Below the pieces are notes generated by a model that saw only the letters and a list, made by a program, of their open reading frames with translations, had not been told where the DNA came from and did no database searches. Shown piece by piece: positions 1 to 10,063 of a stretch of DNA of 64,000 nucleotides. The position numbers and the translations under genes were made by a program. The DNA lies in the NCBI RefSeq assembly GCF_003003055.1, contig NZ_PVTV01000001.1, positions 1-64,000 of the forward strand, written 5' to 3'. Position 1 is the first letter of the stretch; every line of letters starts with the position of its first letter. This DNA comes from Jezberella montanilacus (lineage in GTDB: Bacteria; Pseudomonadota; Gammaproteobacteria; Burkholderiales; Burkholderiaceae_B).

Positions 1-104
1 TTGGCCCACTGCGGTTGGAACGGCGTATTTAGCCGTGTTTGATGAGTGCTGTTGTTTAATGAATACTGCTCATCCCCCGTTAATGGGGTAGAGCCTTGAC
101 TACA

Positions 105-181
105 TGGCGGAGCGGACGGGACTCGAACCCGCGACCCCCGGCGTGACAGGCCGGTATTCTAACCAACTGAACTACCGCTCC
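105..181 (-). tRNA. tRNA-Asp (anticodon GTC), CCA encoded
   Basis: On the minus strand the 77-nt sequence starts GGAGCGG and closes with the complementary acceptor strand, a G discriminator and an encoded CCA. The anticodon loop reads CTGTCAC, giving GTC (Asp), and the T-loop GGTTCGAGTCC is canonical. It is the last gene of a three-tRNA operon read Ala, Glu, Asp. The 104 bases beyond it up to the window edge contain only two weak hairpins and no gene I can support. Confidence 0.97.
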
Positions 182-211
182 GCAGCGGTTTACTATAGAT
201 ACCAGAAAGAC

Positions 212-287
212 TGGCGTCCCCAAGGGGATTCGAACCCCTGTACTCACCGTGAAAGGGTGATGTCCTAGGCCTCTAGACGATGGGGAC
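212..287 (-). tRNA. tRNA-Glu (anticodon TTC), CCA encoded
   Basis: The minus strand reads GTCCCCA at the 5' end, a D-arm, the anticodon loop CTTTCAC (TTC, Glu), the T-arm GGGGTTCGAATCCCC and GGGGAC-G-CCA at the 3' end, 76 nt in all. It is the middle member of the tRNA cluster, 30 bases after tRNA-Asp in plus coordinates, and is presumably processed from the same transcript. Confidence 0.97.
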
Positions 288-316
288 AGGACTTTTGCTA
301 CCAACTTCACTGCGAC

Positions 317-392
<76 letters not shown>

Positions 393-462
393 AGATACTG
401 AAATTGCTTTCAGACTTGGCACTAAGGTTTCACCCAGAGTGTGTCAGTAGCGAAGAAGCGAG

Positions 463-491
463 ATTATGCACAAGTTTCGGCTTTCGCGCAA
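463..491 (-). promoter_or_regulatory. Sigma-70-type promoter of the tRNA operon
   Basis: On the minus strand a TTGCGC -35 box (486-491) is separated by exactly 17 bases from a CATAAT -10 box (463-468). The next bases, CTCGC, form a GC-rich discriminator of the kind seen at stringently controlled stable-RNA promoters. It lies between the end of the acyltransferase gene and tRNA-Ala, which fits a dedicated promoter for the tRNAs. Stringent control is inferred from the discriminator only. Confidence 0.65.
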
Positions 492-526
492 GTCGGCCCT
501 TGCGTACGATGGCTCAAACAGCACGC

Positions 527-1675
527 TTAATCACCAATTTCGGGCTTGAAAGGTGACGTGAGACTATCTGCGTAGGATTGAACCCCTTCACGCTCACGTG
601 CCAGAAATTGCTCGACTGCATCGGCAAAACCTGGATGCGCCAGCCAGTGCGCTGACTGTGTTTCTACCGGCACAAAACCTCTGGCCAGTTTGTGTTCACC
701 TTGAGCCCCCCCCTCGATCACGTCAATGCCATTGGCAATCGCCCATTCAAGCGGGGTGTAATAGGCAAGTTCGAAATGCAGGCAATCAACGTGTTCTATC
801 GCACCCCAATAACGGCCATACAAGCGTTGTTGACCGTGCGCGTGATCACGCCATAGCAATGAAGCTGCAATCGGCCGCTCGCCCTCGTAGGCCAGTGCCA
901 TCACGCAATGCTTAGCCATGGTGTTGGCGATTTGCTCAAAAAAAGCGGGTGTTAGATAGGGCGGGTTGCCCCGCATGTGATAAGTGTTGGCGTAACAGCG
1001 ATAAAAGAAATCCCAATGCGCTGGGCTTAAGGAGGTGCCGGTGAAAACCTTGGTGACTATCCCCGCCTGCCTGACTTTGCGACGTTCCGCTTTGATTTTT
1101 TTACGCTTGGGCTGGGTTAGGCTGGCAAGAAACGCATCAAACGAATGCCAGCCCCGATTGAACCAGTGAAATTGGGTGTGGCTGCGCGGCATGCAACCCG
1201 TTTCAACCAAGGCCTCTTGATCTGCTGGTTCGGTATAGAGCACATGTAGCGACGACAGTTTGCTGAGCTTGGCCCATTCGAGCAACCCGGCAGCAACCGC
1301 TGGTCGGTAAGCATCGGTCGTCAATAGCCGTGGGCCAGGCACTGGCGTAAACGGCACGCCACAGAGCCATTTCGGGTAGTACTTCAAGCCATTTCGCTGA
1401 TAGGCATCGGCCCAGGCCCAATCAAAGACAAACTCGCCGTATGAGTGAGACTTTGCGTACAACGGGATCGCACCGACTAGTTCTTTTTCATCCAGAAACA
1501 GCAAGTGCTGGGGTTGCCAGCCGGTGTCTAGACTGACGCTGGTCGATGTTTCAAACGCTTGTAGAAAAGCATGTTTCAGCATGACAGAGCCGCCACTTGC
1601 AGTGACAAGCTTGTCCCAGTCGGCAGCGTCGATATCTGCCATTCGGCCCACCGTGCGAAGTTTCAGGCCAGTCAT
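527..1675 (-). CDS. FemAB-like GNAT-family acyltransferase (COG3146/DUF482)
   Basis: This 382-residue protein matches the FemAB-like family often annotated as a peptidoglycan biosynthesis/recognition protein or GNAT acyltransferase. Recognisable blocks are CGVPFTPVPGPRLL near residue 105, the basic stretch KRKKIKAERRKVR near 190, the acyltransferase-type ERPIAASLLWRD near 265 and the family signature GAQGEHKLARGF near 325. There is no signal peptide, so it should be cytoplasmic. The substrate is not established for the family; transfer of an aminoacyl or acyl group is inferred from the fold. It overlaps lnt by 4 bases (ATGA) and ends the miaB-lnt operon. Confidence 0.85.
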   Translation of the reverse strand: MTGLKLRTVGRMADIDAADWDKLVTASGGSVMLKHAFLQAFETSTSVSLDTGWQPQHLLFLDEKELVGAIPLYAKSHSYGEFVFDWAWADAYQRNGLKYYPKWLCGVPFTPVPGPRLLTTDAYRPAVAAGLLEWAKLSKLSSLHVLYTEPADQEALVETGCMPRSHTQFHWFNRGWHSFDAFLASLTQPKRKKIKAERRKVRQAGIVTKVFTGTSLSPAHWDFFYRCYANTYHMRGNPPYLTPAFFEQIANTMAKHCVMALAYEGERPIAASLLWRDHAHGQQRLYGRYWGAIEHVDCLHFELAYYTPLEWAIANGIDVIEGGAQGEHKLARGFVPVETQSAHWLAHPGFADAVEQFLAREREGVQSYADSLTSPFKPEIGD

Positions 1676-3255
1676 CGAGTCGTCCGTTGTCGGATGTAAA
1701 GCCAGATTAGAAAGCCAAGCGACAATAACAAGATGGGCATATTACCTAAGCGTGCGTAAGGGGTTTGACCACGCTGGCCTTGCACGGTGATATCCAAAAT
1801 ACCCGGAAGCATAGTAGGTAAAGTGCCCAGTGCATGCCCTTTATGGTCAATCGCACCTGTGATGCCAGTATTAGTCGATCGCAACATAGGTCGTGACGTT
1901 TCGATTGCTCGCATGCGTGACATTTGCCAGTGTTGGCGTAACGCCCATGAATCACCGAACCACGCCAAATTACTAAAATTCGCAAGAATTGTTGCGTCCG
2001 TCTGTTTACTAGATGTGTCAACGGTGGCTATTAATTCTTCACCAAAGACATCTTCATAGCAGATATTGGGACCAATCAATTGATCGCGGATTTTGAAGGA
2101 AGTCTGGTTTTTTAGACCTCTATCAAAATCGCCCATCTGTATGTGCAACAGGTCGACGAACCAGCGAAAGCCCCAAGGAATGAATTCACCGAAAGGGACG
2201 AGGTGATGTTTATCGTAGCGTCGGTCGACTTGGCCTGTGGTCAATTGCGAAAGAGGCGTGTCTTGATCGATCGCAATCACACTGTTGGTGTAGCGTCGTT
2301 CTTGTCGGTTCAGTAGCGGCGCTCCCAGCATGATGGTGCTGTTCTGTTCTGAAGCGAGATTGATCCAGGCTTGCCAGACACTTGGCGAGACTTGATCTTG
2401 AAAGACCGTCATGGCTGTTTCAGGGATCAACACAAGTGCGGGACGCTGCTCAGCAAGTGTTGAACCAAGCGCAAGCACCCGGTGTTGCTCGATATGAGCA
2501 AGGATTTTTTCAGGTTCAAACTTCATGTCTTGTTCGATCCCACCTTGAACCAGACGCGCGTTGAGCGGGTCGCCAGCAGGTGTCGTCCATGCCTGTTGGT
2601 CTATCAGCCAACCACCGCCCAGCGTCACTAGACAAGCAGCCGTGAGGTTAAGTATTGATCGCTTCGTCGGGAGTAAGGACTGGAGTGGTTTAAATAAAAC
2701 TAGCGCAAGCAAACCCGCAAGGAGCGCACTCAGGAAGGTCACCAGATAAACACCCCCCAAGGCTGCCCAGCCACCCAAATACGTTTCAAGCTGTGAATAA
2801 CCGGTGTTAAGCCAGGGGAAGCCAGTGAAGACAGTGCCGCGCAGCCACTCGGTGAGTGTCCAGCTCGAAGCCCAAGCAAGCACGCCAGCTAGTGAAGCTG
2901 TACGCGATGGCTTAAAACGGTAAGCCAAATAGGCAGCAGCAGCGGGATAAATTGCCAGATAGGCGGACAAAGCAAACAGCGCTGCGCCCGCAAGCGGCAG
3001 TGGCATGTGGCCGGACACATTCATGCTGATCGTGAGCCAGTAGAGACCCACGCAAAAGCTGCTGACCGAGAATATCCAGCCACGCCAGACTGCGGTTGCT
3101 CGACTGGGTGCTGCCCAGATCGCGGTGATGAGCAGGGCCAACATGGCGATGTTGGTAGGCCCGATTAACCAAGCAGAGATCGGGTCTGGTGCAAAACTTA
3201 AGGCGTGGACGGTACCAGCCAAAACAAGCAAGGCGGCGATGGCCAATTCAGTCAC
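1672..3255 (-). CDS. lnt: Apolipoprotein N-acyltransferase
   Basis: Lnt adds the third acyl chain to the N-terminal cysteine of lipoproteins, in the inner membrane, so that the Lol system can export them. The 527-residue protein has about six hydrophobic segments in residues 1-220 and again at 505-522, flanking a nitrilase-type periplasmic domain. The catalytic triad is visible: Glu279 in LIPETAM, Lys349 in YDKHHLVPFGEF and Cys399 in GPNICYED, matching E. coli Glu267, Lys335 and Cys387. The start is GTG, with a GAGGA ribosome-binding site 7 bases upstream. It follows corC by 15 bases, the usual corC-lnt pairing. Confidence 0.96.
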   Translation of the reverse strand: MTELAIAALLVLAGTVHALSFAPDPISAWLIGPTNIAMLALLITAIWAAPSRATAVWRGWIFSVSSFCVGLYWLTISMNVSGHMPLPLAGAALFALSAYLAIYPAAAAYLAYRFKPSRTASLAGVLAWASSWTLTEWLRGTVFTGFPWLNTGYSQLETYLGGWAALGGVYLVTFLSALLAGLLALVLFKPLQSLLPTKRSILNLTAACLVTLGGGWLIDQQAWTTPAGDPLNARLVQGGIEQDMKFEPEKILAHIEQHRVLALGSTLAEQRPALVLIPETAMTVFQDQVSPSVWQAWINLASEQNSTIMLGAPLLNRQERRYTNSVIAIDQDTPLSQLTTGQVDRRYDKHHLVPFGEFIPWGFRWFVDLLHIQMGDFDRGLKNQTSFKIRDQLIGPNICYEDVFGEELIATVDTSSKQTDATILANFSNLAWFGDSWALRQHWQMSRMRAIETSRPMLRSTNTGITGAIDHKGHALGTLPTMLPGILDITVQGQRGQTPYARLGNMPILLLSLGFLIWLYIRQRTTR

Positions 3256-3270
3256 GCCGGTGTCCTCAAA

Positions 3271-4143
3271 CTATTCGCCCTTTGGGCTGATAGAGCGCCT
3301 TCGGACGCGCAACCAGAGTGCGCGTCGTGACTCGGCGCGCATGACTTCAATTTGCAGATCACCTTGCTTGACCAGATCCCCGCGTTTGGGGATGCGACCG
3401 AGTTCGTCTGCTAGCCAACCACCGATCGTGTCGTAATCGCCTTGAGGGATATTGGCTTTTAATTGAGTGTTAAAGATTTCGATCTCTGTTGTAGCCAAGA
3501 CACGCCAGGTATTTGCCCCGTCATTGAAAATGGTTTTCACGCCATCCACGTCGTATTCGTCTTCAATTTCTCCGACGATTTGTTCGAGCACATCTTCCAG
3601 TGTGACAAGACCCGTTATCCCACCGTGTTCGTCGATCACTATTGCAATGTGGTTGCGCCGGATACGGAATTCGTGCAGCAAGATATTGAGCCGTTTGGTT
3701 TCAGGTATGAACACAGCAGGTCTGACAAGGTCTTTCAGCGTTAAGGTTTCATCAACCATACATTGCAAAAGATCTTTGGTCATGACGACACCAACGATAT
3801 TGTCCCGACTACCTTCAAACACAGGGAATCTTGAATGCGCGGTCTCAATGATGACGGGCAATAGCTTGTTGAGCGGCTGAGCCAGGTCGATCATATCCAT
3901 GCGTGCCCGGGGCACCATGATGTCAGCGGCGGTCTGCTCAGAGACGGCCAAAGCGCCTTTGAGCATTAAGTACGAGTCGTTGTCGATCAGGTCGCGAGCT
4001 CTGGCTGCCTCGAGTACGGCCATGATGTCTTCGCGATCTTCGGGTTCACGCCTGACTCGGGATAGCAGCCGGTCGATAAAGGAGTTGCGTGAGGTTTTGG
4101 CCGTTTGCGCGTCAGCGTCGGCAGGTGGGTAGGGTTCTGGCAT
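3271..4143 (-). CDS. corC: CorC/HlyC-type CBS-domain protein
   Basis: The 290-residue protein has a tandem CBS domain pair at about residues 70-190, opened by the typical MVPRARMDMIDL block, and a C-terminal CorC/HlyC domain from about 205. It has no transmembrane segment, so it is the short soluble CorC type linked to magnesium and cobalt efflux or to membrane integrity; the exact role in betaproteobacteria is not settled. It lies between ybeY and lnt, the conserved order. A short GTCCG-T-CGGAC repeat immediately precedes the ATG and may partly mask the initiation region (inference). Confidence 0.9.
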   Translation of the reverse strand: MPEPYPPADADAQTAKTSRNSFIDRLLSRVRREPEDREDIMAVLEAARARDLIDNDSYLMLKGALAVSEQTAADIMVPRARMDMIDLAQPLNKLLPVIIETAHSRFPVFEGSRDNIVGVVMTKDLLQCMVDETLTLKDLVRPAVFIPETKRLNILLHEFRIRRNHIAIVIDEHGGITGLVTLEDVLEQIVGEIEDEYDVDGVKTIFNDGANTWRVLATTEIEIFNTQLKANIPQGDYDTIGGWLADELGRIPKRGDLVKQGDLQIEVMRAESRRALWLRVRRRSISPKGE

Positions 4144-4235
4144 CGTCCGTCGGACAAAATTTCAATAAAGATAGGATAACCCAAAGTTGAGTGATCAGGG
4201 TGTCATGGCTAAAGCTGCTGTTCCCACCATGGCAA

Positions 4236-4703
4236 TTATGCAAGGTAAGGATTAGCAATCCGCATTTTTTCGAGTGTACGGATTTCTAGCGCTTCCATGC
4301 GTTTGGCATCGCTGGCTTTGATGTGATCGTAGCCAAGCGCATGCAGCGTTCCGTGAAGGGTGAGATGGGCGGCATGATCTAAAAAAGCCTTGCCTTGCGC
4401 TTTGGCCTCTTTTATCAGGACAGGCACGCAAATGATGACGTCACCCATGATGGATTGATCGGGCTGTAGCCCATATTCGAAGGTCAGTACGTTGGTTGCA
4501 TAGTCTTTGTCGCGATAGCCACCATTGATTTTGCGACCTTCTGAGAGACCGACTAAACGGATGACAATGGCTACGTGGTCAAACTTTACCAAGTCATCTT
4601 CACGAGCGATGTCAACAGCTTTGGCTACCCAGCGACGTAATCTGGTGCGAGACAACAAGGGTGCTTGAACCCCATACTGGACGGAGACCGACAGCCTAGC
4701 CAT
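4236..4703 (-). CDS. ybeY: Endoribonuclease YbeY (rRNA maturation and ribosome quality control)
   Basis: YbeY is a zinc metallo-endoribonuclease acting in 16S rRNA 3' maturation and 70S quality control. The zinc motif HGTLHALGYDH, with three histidines, lies at about residues 117-127. I chose the ATG that gives [11 protein letters not shown] (155 residues), because that overlaps ybeZ by only 8 bases and matches the usual N-terminus. A start 27 bases further upstream (164 residues) remains possible. It is translationally coupled to ybeZ, and a 92-base gap separates it from corC. Confidence 0.94.
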   Translation of the reverse strand: MARLSVSVQYGVQAPLLSRTRLRRWVAKAVDIAREDDLVKFDHVAIVIRLVGLSEGRKINGGYRDKDYATNVLTFEYGLQPDQSIMGDVIICVPVLIKEAKAQGKAFLDHAAHLTLHGTLHALGYDHIKASDAKRMEALEIRTLEKMRIANPYLA

Positions 4704-5724
4704 TGTCTTGCTCAGCCTTTTCGTAGGCATCCACTATTCTGGCTACGAGAGGGTGCCTCACCACGTCGCGACTCGTAAACTTGGTGAAAGCAATCCCTTT
4801 TACATCCTCAAGTACTTTGACTGCGTGCGCTAAACCGCTGCGATGTCCTTTGGGCAGATCAACTTGAGAAGGATCGCCTGTGATGACTGCTTTGCTACCA
4901 AAGCCAATACGAGTCAGAAACATTTTCATCTGTTCCGGCGTGGTGTTTTGCGCTTCATCCAGAATTACGAACGCGTGGTTGAGCGTGCGACCGCGCATAT
5001 AGGCAAGCGGTGCGATTTCGATCGTTTGTTTTTCAAAAAGCCGTTGCACGCGCTCAAACCCCATCAGGTCATAGAGTGCATCGTAAAGCGGTCGAAGATA
5101 GGGATCCACCTTTTGTGCGAGATCACCGGGCAAGAAGCCCAGCCGCTCACCGGCTTCAACGGCAGGTCGAGTCAGAACGATGCGTTGGACGCTCTCGCGT
5201 TCCATGGCGTCGATGGCGCAGGCGACCGCAAGCCAGGTTTTGCCTGTCCCGGCTGGCCCAACACCAAACGTGATGTCGCTTTTTAGAATGTTGTTGAGAT
5301 AGTCCCTTTGCCTCGGCGTACGGGGTCTCAAATCGGTACGCCGGGTGCGTAGGGCGATCGAATCGCTTGCATCGTCCAGGGGAGGAAACTCGTTGGCATC
5401 AAAGTTGGATGAACTGACAGGTGTTTGTCGCCCAACCCCAAGTTCGACCAGGCCAAGCTGTATGTCTTCAATCGACAAAGCGCGCTGCTCAGCCAGATCA
5501 TGAAAAGCAAACAGCATTTTACTGGCAGCCTCTGCGTGGGCGCCCAGCATCGATATTTTGCCCGCTCGGCGAGAGATATCAAGATCCAGTGCGGTGGCTA
5601 TCTGCTTGATATTAGCGTCCAGTGGCCCGCAGAGGTTGGATAGTTGTTGATTACTACCCTCTAAGCGAACGATCACTGGCTTGGGGCGAGAACGGGTCGA
5701 TGCACGGGCAGGCGTTATGCTCAT
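4696..5724 (-). CDS. ybeZ: PhoH-like ATPase YbeZ
   Basis: This 342-residue PhoH-family P-loop NTPase functions with YbeY in RNA metabolism. Walker A is GPAGTGKT at residues 156-163 and Walker B ends in DEAQN at 256-260. The N-terminal ~130 residues form the small variable domain typical of this family. It overlaps miaB by 4 bases (ATGA) and ybeY by 8 bases, so the three genes should be co-transcribed and coupled in translation. Confidence 0.95.
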   Translation of the reverse strand: MSITPARASTRSRPKPVIVRLEGSNQQLSNLCGPLDANIKQIATALDLDISRRAGKISMLGAHAEAASKMLFAFHDLAEQRALSIEDIQLGLVELGVGRQTPVSSSNFDANEFPPLDDASDSIALRTRRTDLRPRTPRQRDYLNNILKSDITFGVGPAGTGKTWLAVACAIDAMERESVQRIVLTRPAVEAGERLGFLPGDLAQKVDPYLRPLYDALYDLMGFERVQRLFEKQTIEIAPLAYMRGRTLNHAFVILDEAQNTTPEQMKMFLTRIGFGSKAVITGDPSQVDLPKGHRSGLAHAVKVLEDVKGIAFTKFTSRDVVRHPLVARIVDAYEKAEQDNG

Positions 5725-7136
5725 GTTTGCGCTTGCCCGAGTGACGTGATCGCCTCTGCACGAAAAGTATTGGCCATGGCTTGTGTGATGGTGACGTCAA
5801 TCATTTGCCCGATCAGTCGGGGATGGCCCGCAAAATTGACGATACGGTTATTGTCGGTGCGTGCGGCGAGTTCACTGGAGTCTCTTGTAGAGGTTCCCTC
5901 TACAAGTACGCGCTGGACGCTACCAATCATGTCGCGTGCGATAGCATTAGCTTGCTCATTGATCAGTGCTTGAAGCTTTTGTAAGCGTTGCAGTTTGAGT
6001 GTCTGTGGCGTGTCATCCACCAAATCTGCTGCTGGTGTGCCGGGACGACGCGAGTAAACAAAAGAGAATGAAGTATCAAAGCCCACTTCTTCTATCAGGC
6101 GCATGGTTTTGTTGAAATCGTCTTCTGTTTCACCGGGAAAGCCTACGATGAAGTCCGACGACAAGGTCAGCCCCGGGCGTGCGGCCCTCAGCTTGCGAAC
6201 GATAGATTTGAATTCAATTGCGGTGTAGCCCCGTTTCATGGCGGCTAGAATCCTGTCGCTACCGGACTGCACGGGCAAGTGCAGAAACGAGACGAGTTTG
6301 GGCAGGTTGGCATACACATCCGTCATCCGCGTGGTCATTTCTTTTGGATGCGACGTGGTGTAACGGATGCGCTCAATACCGGGTATCTCGTGCACGTATT
6401 CAAGCAGGGTCGCGAAATCAGCGATGTCCTGGCTATCACCCATTTTGCCGCGATACGCGTTGACGTTTTGTCCAAGCAAAGTCACTTCTTTGACACCTTG
6501 GTCTGCGAGGTCTGCAACTTCAGTCAGCACGTCTTCAAACGGTCGAGAAATTTCTTCGCCACGGGTATAAGGCACGACACAGAAACTGCAATATTTGCTA
6601 CAGCCTTCCATGATGGATACGAAAGCGTTGGCCCCTTCAACCCGTGGGGGCGGCATGGCATCGAACTTTTCGATTTCGGGGAAACTGATATCGACTTGCG
6701 AGCGACCTTCGCTGCGACGGCGCGCAATCAGTTCTGGCAGGCGGTGCAAGGTTTGAGGACCAAAAACCACGTCGACATAAGGTGCTCGGTCGACGATGGC
6801 GCTGCCCTCCTGGCTAGCAACGCATCCGCCAACACCAATTACCAGATCAGGATTCGATTTTTTTAAATGTTTGATTCTGCCGAGATCTGAAAATACTTTT
6901 TCTTGAGCTTTTTCTCGGACTGAACAGGTATTGAAAAGGATGACATCTGCTTCTTCAGGGTTTTGCGTGACGACGACGCCACGTTCTTGGCCCAGCATAT
7001 CTAACATTTTGTCAGAGTCGTACTCGTTCATCTGGCAGCCAAAGGTGCGGATGAAAACTTTTTTGGGGGACAAGATTTTGTCACCCTGATTGGGGGTATC
7101 TGTTTTTTGCATAATGGCGCCGTGACGGGTGTTCAT
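5721..7136 (-). CDS. miaB: tRNA-2-methylthio-N6-dimethylallyladenosine synthase
   Basis: MiaB is a radical-SAM methylthiotransferase that modifies adenosine 37 of tRNAs reading UNN codons. The 471-residue protein shows the three N-terminal Fe-S cysteines (Cys34 in [14 protein letters not shown], Cys71 in NTCSVREKA, Cys105 in GVGGCVA) and the radical-SAM CxxxCxxC at Cys179, Cys183 and Cys186. A TRAM domain occupies the last ~70 residues. Neither the first ATG nor a second in-frame ATG eight codons later has a strong ribosome-binding site, so the first ~8 residues are uncertain. It heads the miaB-ybeZ-ybeY-corC-lnt operon. Confidence 0.96.
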   Translation of the reverse strand: MNTRHGAIMQKTDTPNQGDKILSPKKVFIRTFGCQMNEYDSDKMLDMLGQERGVVVTQNPEEADVILFNTCSVREKAQEKVFSDLGRIKHLKKSNPDLVIGVGGCVASQEGSAIVDRAPYVDVVFGPQTLHRLPELIARRRSEGRSQVDISFPEIEKFDAMPPPRVEGANAFVSIMEGCSKYCSFCVVPYTRGEEISRPFEDVLTEVADLADQGVKEVTLLGQNVNAYRGKMGDSQDIADFATLLEYVHEIPGIERIRYTTSHPKEMTTRMTDVYANLPKLVSFLHLPVQSGSDRILAAMKRGYTAIEFKSIVRKLRAARPGLTLSSDFIVGFPGETEDDFNKTMRLIEEVGFDTSFSFVYSRRPGTPAADLVDDTPQTLKLQRLQKLQALINEQANAIARDMIGSVQRVLVEGTSTRDSSELAARTDNNRIVNFAGHPRLIGQMIDVTITQAMANTFRAEAITSLGQAQT

Positions 7137-7163
7137 CCCGGGGGCAGAAGTGGTGAAGCAACT

Positions 7164-7192
7164 ATTTTACCGCGAGTGCGATAGCCGTCGCA
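7164..7192 (-). promoter_or_regulatory. Possible promoter for the miaB operon, inside an inverted repeat
   Basis: On the minus strand TGCGAC (7187-7192) and TAAAAT (7164-7169) are spaced by 17 bases, about 27 bases before the miaB ATG. The -35 match is weak. Perfect 7-bp arms GTGAAGC and GCTTCAC (7153-7159 and 7193-7199) flank the site. They may be an operator, or a structural end of the secF transcript. This rests on pattern only. Confidence 0.3.
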
Positions 7193-7207
7193 GCTTCACG
7201 TTGTCGA

Positions 7208-8155
7208 TTAGTCGATCGTGTAGGTTTCTTCCGTGTCCTCAGTCTTGACCTTAATCGGCTTAATCAGGTCTTGACGTTTGATGCCTAGCCACATGGCGAT
7301 CGCCGCAGCGACGAAAACAGACGAATAGATACCGAACCAGATGCCAATGGTCAACGCCAATGCGAAGTAATGAAGCGTTGGCCCACCAAAGATCAGCATG
7401 GACATCACCATCATCTGTGTTGAGCCGTGGGTGATGATGGTGCGCGAGATGGTCTGGGTGATTGCACCGTTGATGACTTCGGCGACTGACAGGTCACGCT
7501 CTTTCCGAAAGTTCTCGCGGATTCGATCCATGATCACCACCGACTCGTTGACTGAGTAGCCAAGCACCGCCAATACCCCCGCCAAAACGGAGAGCGAGAA
7601 CTCCCAACCGAAGAAAGCGAAGAAGCCAAGAATGATGATCACATCGTGCAGGTTAGCTAAAACCCCCGCGATTGCGAACTTCCACTCAAATCGAATAGCC
7701 AGGTAAACAACGATACCAAGCACCACAAAAAACAGTGCCAGGAGACCATTTTCAACGAGCTCTCGACCAACTTGGGGGCCGACAAACTCTACCCGCCGGA
7801 GTTCGACACTTGAGTCAGCAGTTTTGAGCGCTTTCAGGACTGTGTCACTCTGGGCTGCCGATGATTGACCAGCAATCAAGGGCAACCGGATCATGACGTC
7901 GCGGGTCGTGCCGAAATTTTGTACCTGAAAATCGGTGTAGCCCAGATCTGACACAACCGACCGCACCTTCTCGATTGGCGCAGACTGGGTGTAGTTGACC
8001 TCCATAACCGTCCCACCGGTGAATTCAATCGATAGATGAAATCCACGCGTAGCGATAAAAAATACCGCAGCAAGAAAGGTCACAAAACTGATGATGTTGA
8101 GCACCACTGCGTGGCGCATAAAGGGGATCGTGCGACCGATTCGGAAAAATTCCAT
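7208..8155 (-). CDS. secF: Protein translocase subunit SecF
   Basis: SecF pairs with SecD as an RND-family accessory of SecYEG that uses the proton gradient to drive late steps of protein export. The 315-residue protein has one N-terminal membrane helix (about residues 15-35), a periplasmic domain and five C-terminal helices. The family motifs FTGGTVMEV near residue 45 and the conserved GYSVNESVVIMDRIREN near 200 are present. It follows secD by 15 bases and ends the queA-tgt-yajC-secD-secF operon. Confidence 0.97.
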   Translation of the reverse strand: MEFFRIGRTIPFMRHAVVLNIISFVTFLAAVFFIATRGFHLSIEFTGGTVMEVNYTQSAPIEKVRSVVSDLGYTDFQVQNFGTTRDVMIRLPLIAGQSSAAQSDTVLKALKTADSSVELRRVEFVGPQVGRELVENGLLALFFVVLGIVVYLAIRFEWKFAIAGVLANLHDVIIILGFFAFFGWEFSLSVLAGVLAVLGYSVNESVVIMDRIRENFRKERDLSVAEVINGAITQTISRTIITHGSTQMMVMSMLIFGGPTLHYFALALTIGIWFGIYSSVFVAAAIAMWLGIKRQDLIKPIKVKTEDTEETYTID

Positions 8156-8170
8156 GATCTATATATTCCT

Positions 8171-10039
8171 TCAGTCCTTGGGTTTCCAGACGGTTCCGAT
8201 CGAAATCGACAACAGTTTCTTCTTGCGGCCGTACCAGAGGTTGGCGAGCGCACGAACGCCGATGACCGACGAGAACATCGATGTCAGGATGCCCAGGCAG
8301 TGCACGACTGCAAAGCCTTTGATGGGACCTGACCCCAAACCGAACAGTACCAAACCGACAATCAGTGTTGTGATATTCGAGTCAAGGATGGTGCCCCAGG
8401 CTCGCTCGAAGCCCATGTTGATCGCGTTCTGTGGCGATTCGCCATTGCGCAATTCCTCACGGATCCGCTCGTTAATCAGCACATTCGAATCGATCGCCAT
8501 GCCTAGCGTCAGAGCGATAGCGGCAATGCCGGGCAAGGTGAGTGTGGCTTGCAATAACGACAGCACTGCAAGCAGCATCAATACGTTGAGGCTCAGGCCA
8601 ATGGTCGAGAACACTCCGAATAACTGGTAGTAAAGAATAATGAAGACGGCGATTGCCAGAAAGCCGTAGAGAGTCGAATTAAAGCCTTTGGCGATATTGT
8701 CCGCACCAAGGCTTGGCCCGATTGTGCGCTCTTCGATGATTTCCATTGGGGCAGCCAATGAACCGGCGCGGAGCAGTAGCGAGATGTCGGCTGCTTCTTC
8801 CGAGTTCATACTGCCAGAAATTTGGACTTGACCACCAGGGATCTCGCCTCGAATCACTGGTGCAGTCACGACCTCACCACGATTTTTCTCAAATAAGAGA
8901 ATGGCCATGCGCTTGCCGATATTGTCACGGGTGACATCCCGAAAAATTCTTGCGCCTTTCGTGTCTAGTGTCAAATGGACCGCCGCTTGCTGCGATTGAG
9001 AATCACGGCCCGCCTGAGCATCTTGCAGATTTTCGCCGGTTAGCAGCACTTGTCGTCTGACCAGAATCGGCCGCCCGTCCCGATCAAGATAACGCTCGAG
9101 ACCGAACGGGACGGTGCCTGCAGCCAGGGCGCTCTGTGCGGTTGGCGAGTCATCGACCATGCGAATTTCAAGCGTCGCGGTTCTACCCAGAATGTCCTTA
9201 GCCTTCGCGACATCTTGTACCCCTGGCAACTGAACGACGATCCGATCATTACCTTGCTGCTGAATGATGGGTTCAGCCACGCCTAGCTCGTTAATTCGAT
9301 TGTGCAAGGTTGCGATATTTTGCTTGAGCGCATTGGTTTGAACAGCGGCCACTGCCGTCGGACTCAGCGATCCGTTGAGTTGAAATTTAGCGCCATCAGT
9401 TTGTTCGACCAGTTGCAAGTCGTTGTTGCGTGTGCGCAAGAGCGCCAAGGCTTTATTTCGCAATGCATCGTCACTGAAGCTGATAAGGACAGACATTCCA
9501 CTTCTTTCAATGCCCGTTGTGTCGATTTTTTGGTCTCGCAGACTCGCGCGGATATCAGTGACCATCGAGTCATAGCGTGCGGTTAAGGCTCCCTGCATAT
9601 CGACTTGCAGCAGAAAATGCACGCCACCGCGCAGATCCAGGCCCAAATACATGGGGTGGGCACCAAGAGCCGTCAACCAAGACGGTGATGCAGGTAAAAG
9701 GTTGAGTGCCACCGTATAGCTTGGATCGCCAGCGTTCGGGTTCAGCGCTTTTTCAACAATATCGCGAGCCTTGATCTGGATGTCTGTGTCAGCGAGGCGC
9801 ACGCGCACGGTACCAGCAGGACCATTTTGCTCGAAGCTTGCACCCGTATCTTTAATACCAGCTTGCTTTAGTATCTCTTGAACTCTATCAAGCATGCGCG
9901 GATCAATTTTGATCGTTGCTTTGGCACTCGAAACTTGCACGGCAGGAGATTCGCCGAACAGATTGGGGAGGGTATAGAGTAAGCCGATGAGAACGGCGAA
10001 CAGCACCGTCAGGTATTTCCAGAGTGGATAGCGATTCAT
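8171..10039 (-). CDS. secD: Protein translocase subunit SecD
   Basis: SecD forms the inner-membrane SecDF complex. The 622-residue protein has an N-terminal helix (residues 7-25), the D1 motif LGLDLRGGVHFLLQVD near 132-147, a large periplasmic region and five C-terminal helices, with GMAIDSNVLINERIREE near 527-543. The start ATG gives MNRYPLWKYL, the conserved N-terminus. No purine-rich ribosome-binding site precedes it, and a perfect 9-bp hairpin lies 24 bases upstream (see that entry), so its translation may be controlled or coupled. Confidence 0.97.
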   Translation of the reverse strand: MNRYPLWKYLTVLFAVLIGLLYTLPNLFGESPAVQVSSAKATIKIDPRMLDRVQEILKQAGIKDTGASFEQNGPAGTVRVRLADTDIQIKARDIVEKALNPNAGDPSYTVALNLLPASPSWLTALGAHPMYLGLDLRGGVHFLLQVDMQGALTARYDSMVTDIRASLRDQKIDTTGIERSGMSVLISFSDDALRNKALALLRTRNNDLQLVEQTDGAKFQLNGSLSPTAVAAVQTNALKQNIATLHNRINELGVAEPIIQQQGNDRIVVQLPGVQDVAKAKDILGRTATLEIRMVDDSPTAQSALAAGTVPFGLERYLDRDGRPILVRRQVLLTGENLQDAQAGRDSQSQQAAVHLTLDTKGARIFRDVTRDNIGKRMAILLFEKNRGEVVTAPVIRGEIPGGQVQISGSMNSEEAADISLLLRAGSLAAPMEIIEERTIGPSLGADNIAKGFNSTLYGFLAIAVFIILYYQLFGVFSTIGLSLNVLMLLAVLSLLQATLTLPGIAAIALTLGMAIDSNVLINERIREELRNGESPQNAINMGFERAWGTILDSNITTLIVGLVLFGLGSGPIKGFAVVHCLGILTSMFSSVIGVRALANLWYGRKKKLLSISIGTVWKPKD

Positions 10040-10063
10040 TGTTTAAGCAAACAAGAAGGGTTT

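Noticed and set aside
20-95. Two weak hairpins downstream of the tRNA operon (ACGGC/GCCGT and CCCC/GGGG)
   Set aside because: Stems are only 4-5 bp and no clear T-tract follows on the minus strand, so I do not call a terminator.
6279-6866. 195-residue open frame on the plus strand inside miaB
   Set aside because: It is a shadow on the opposite strand of a well-supported gene, with no recognisable domain or ribosome-binding site.
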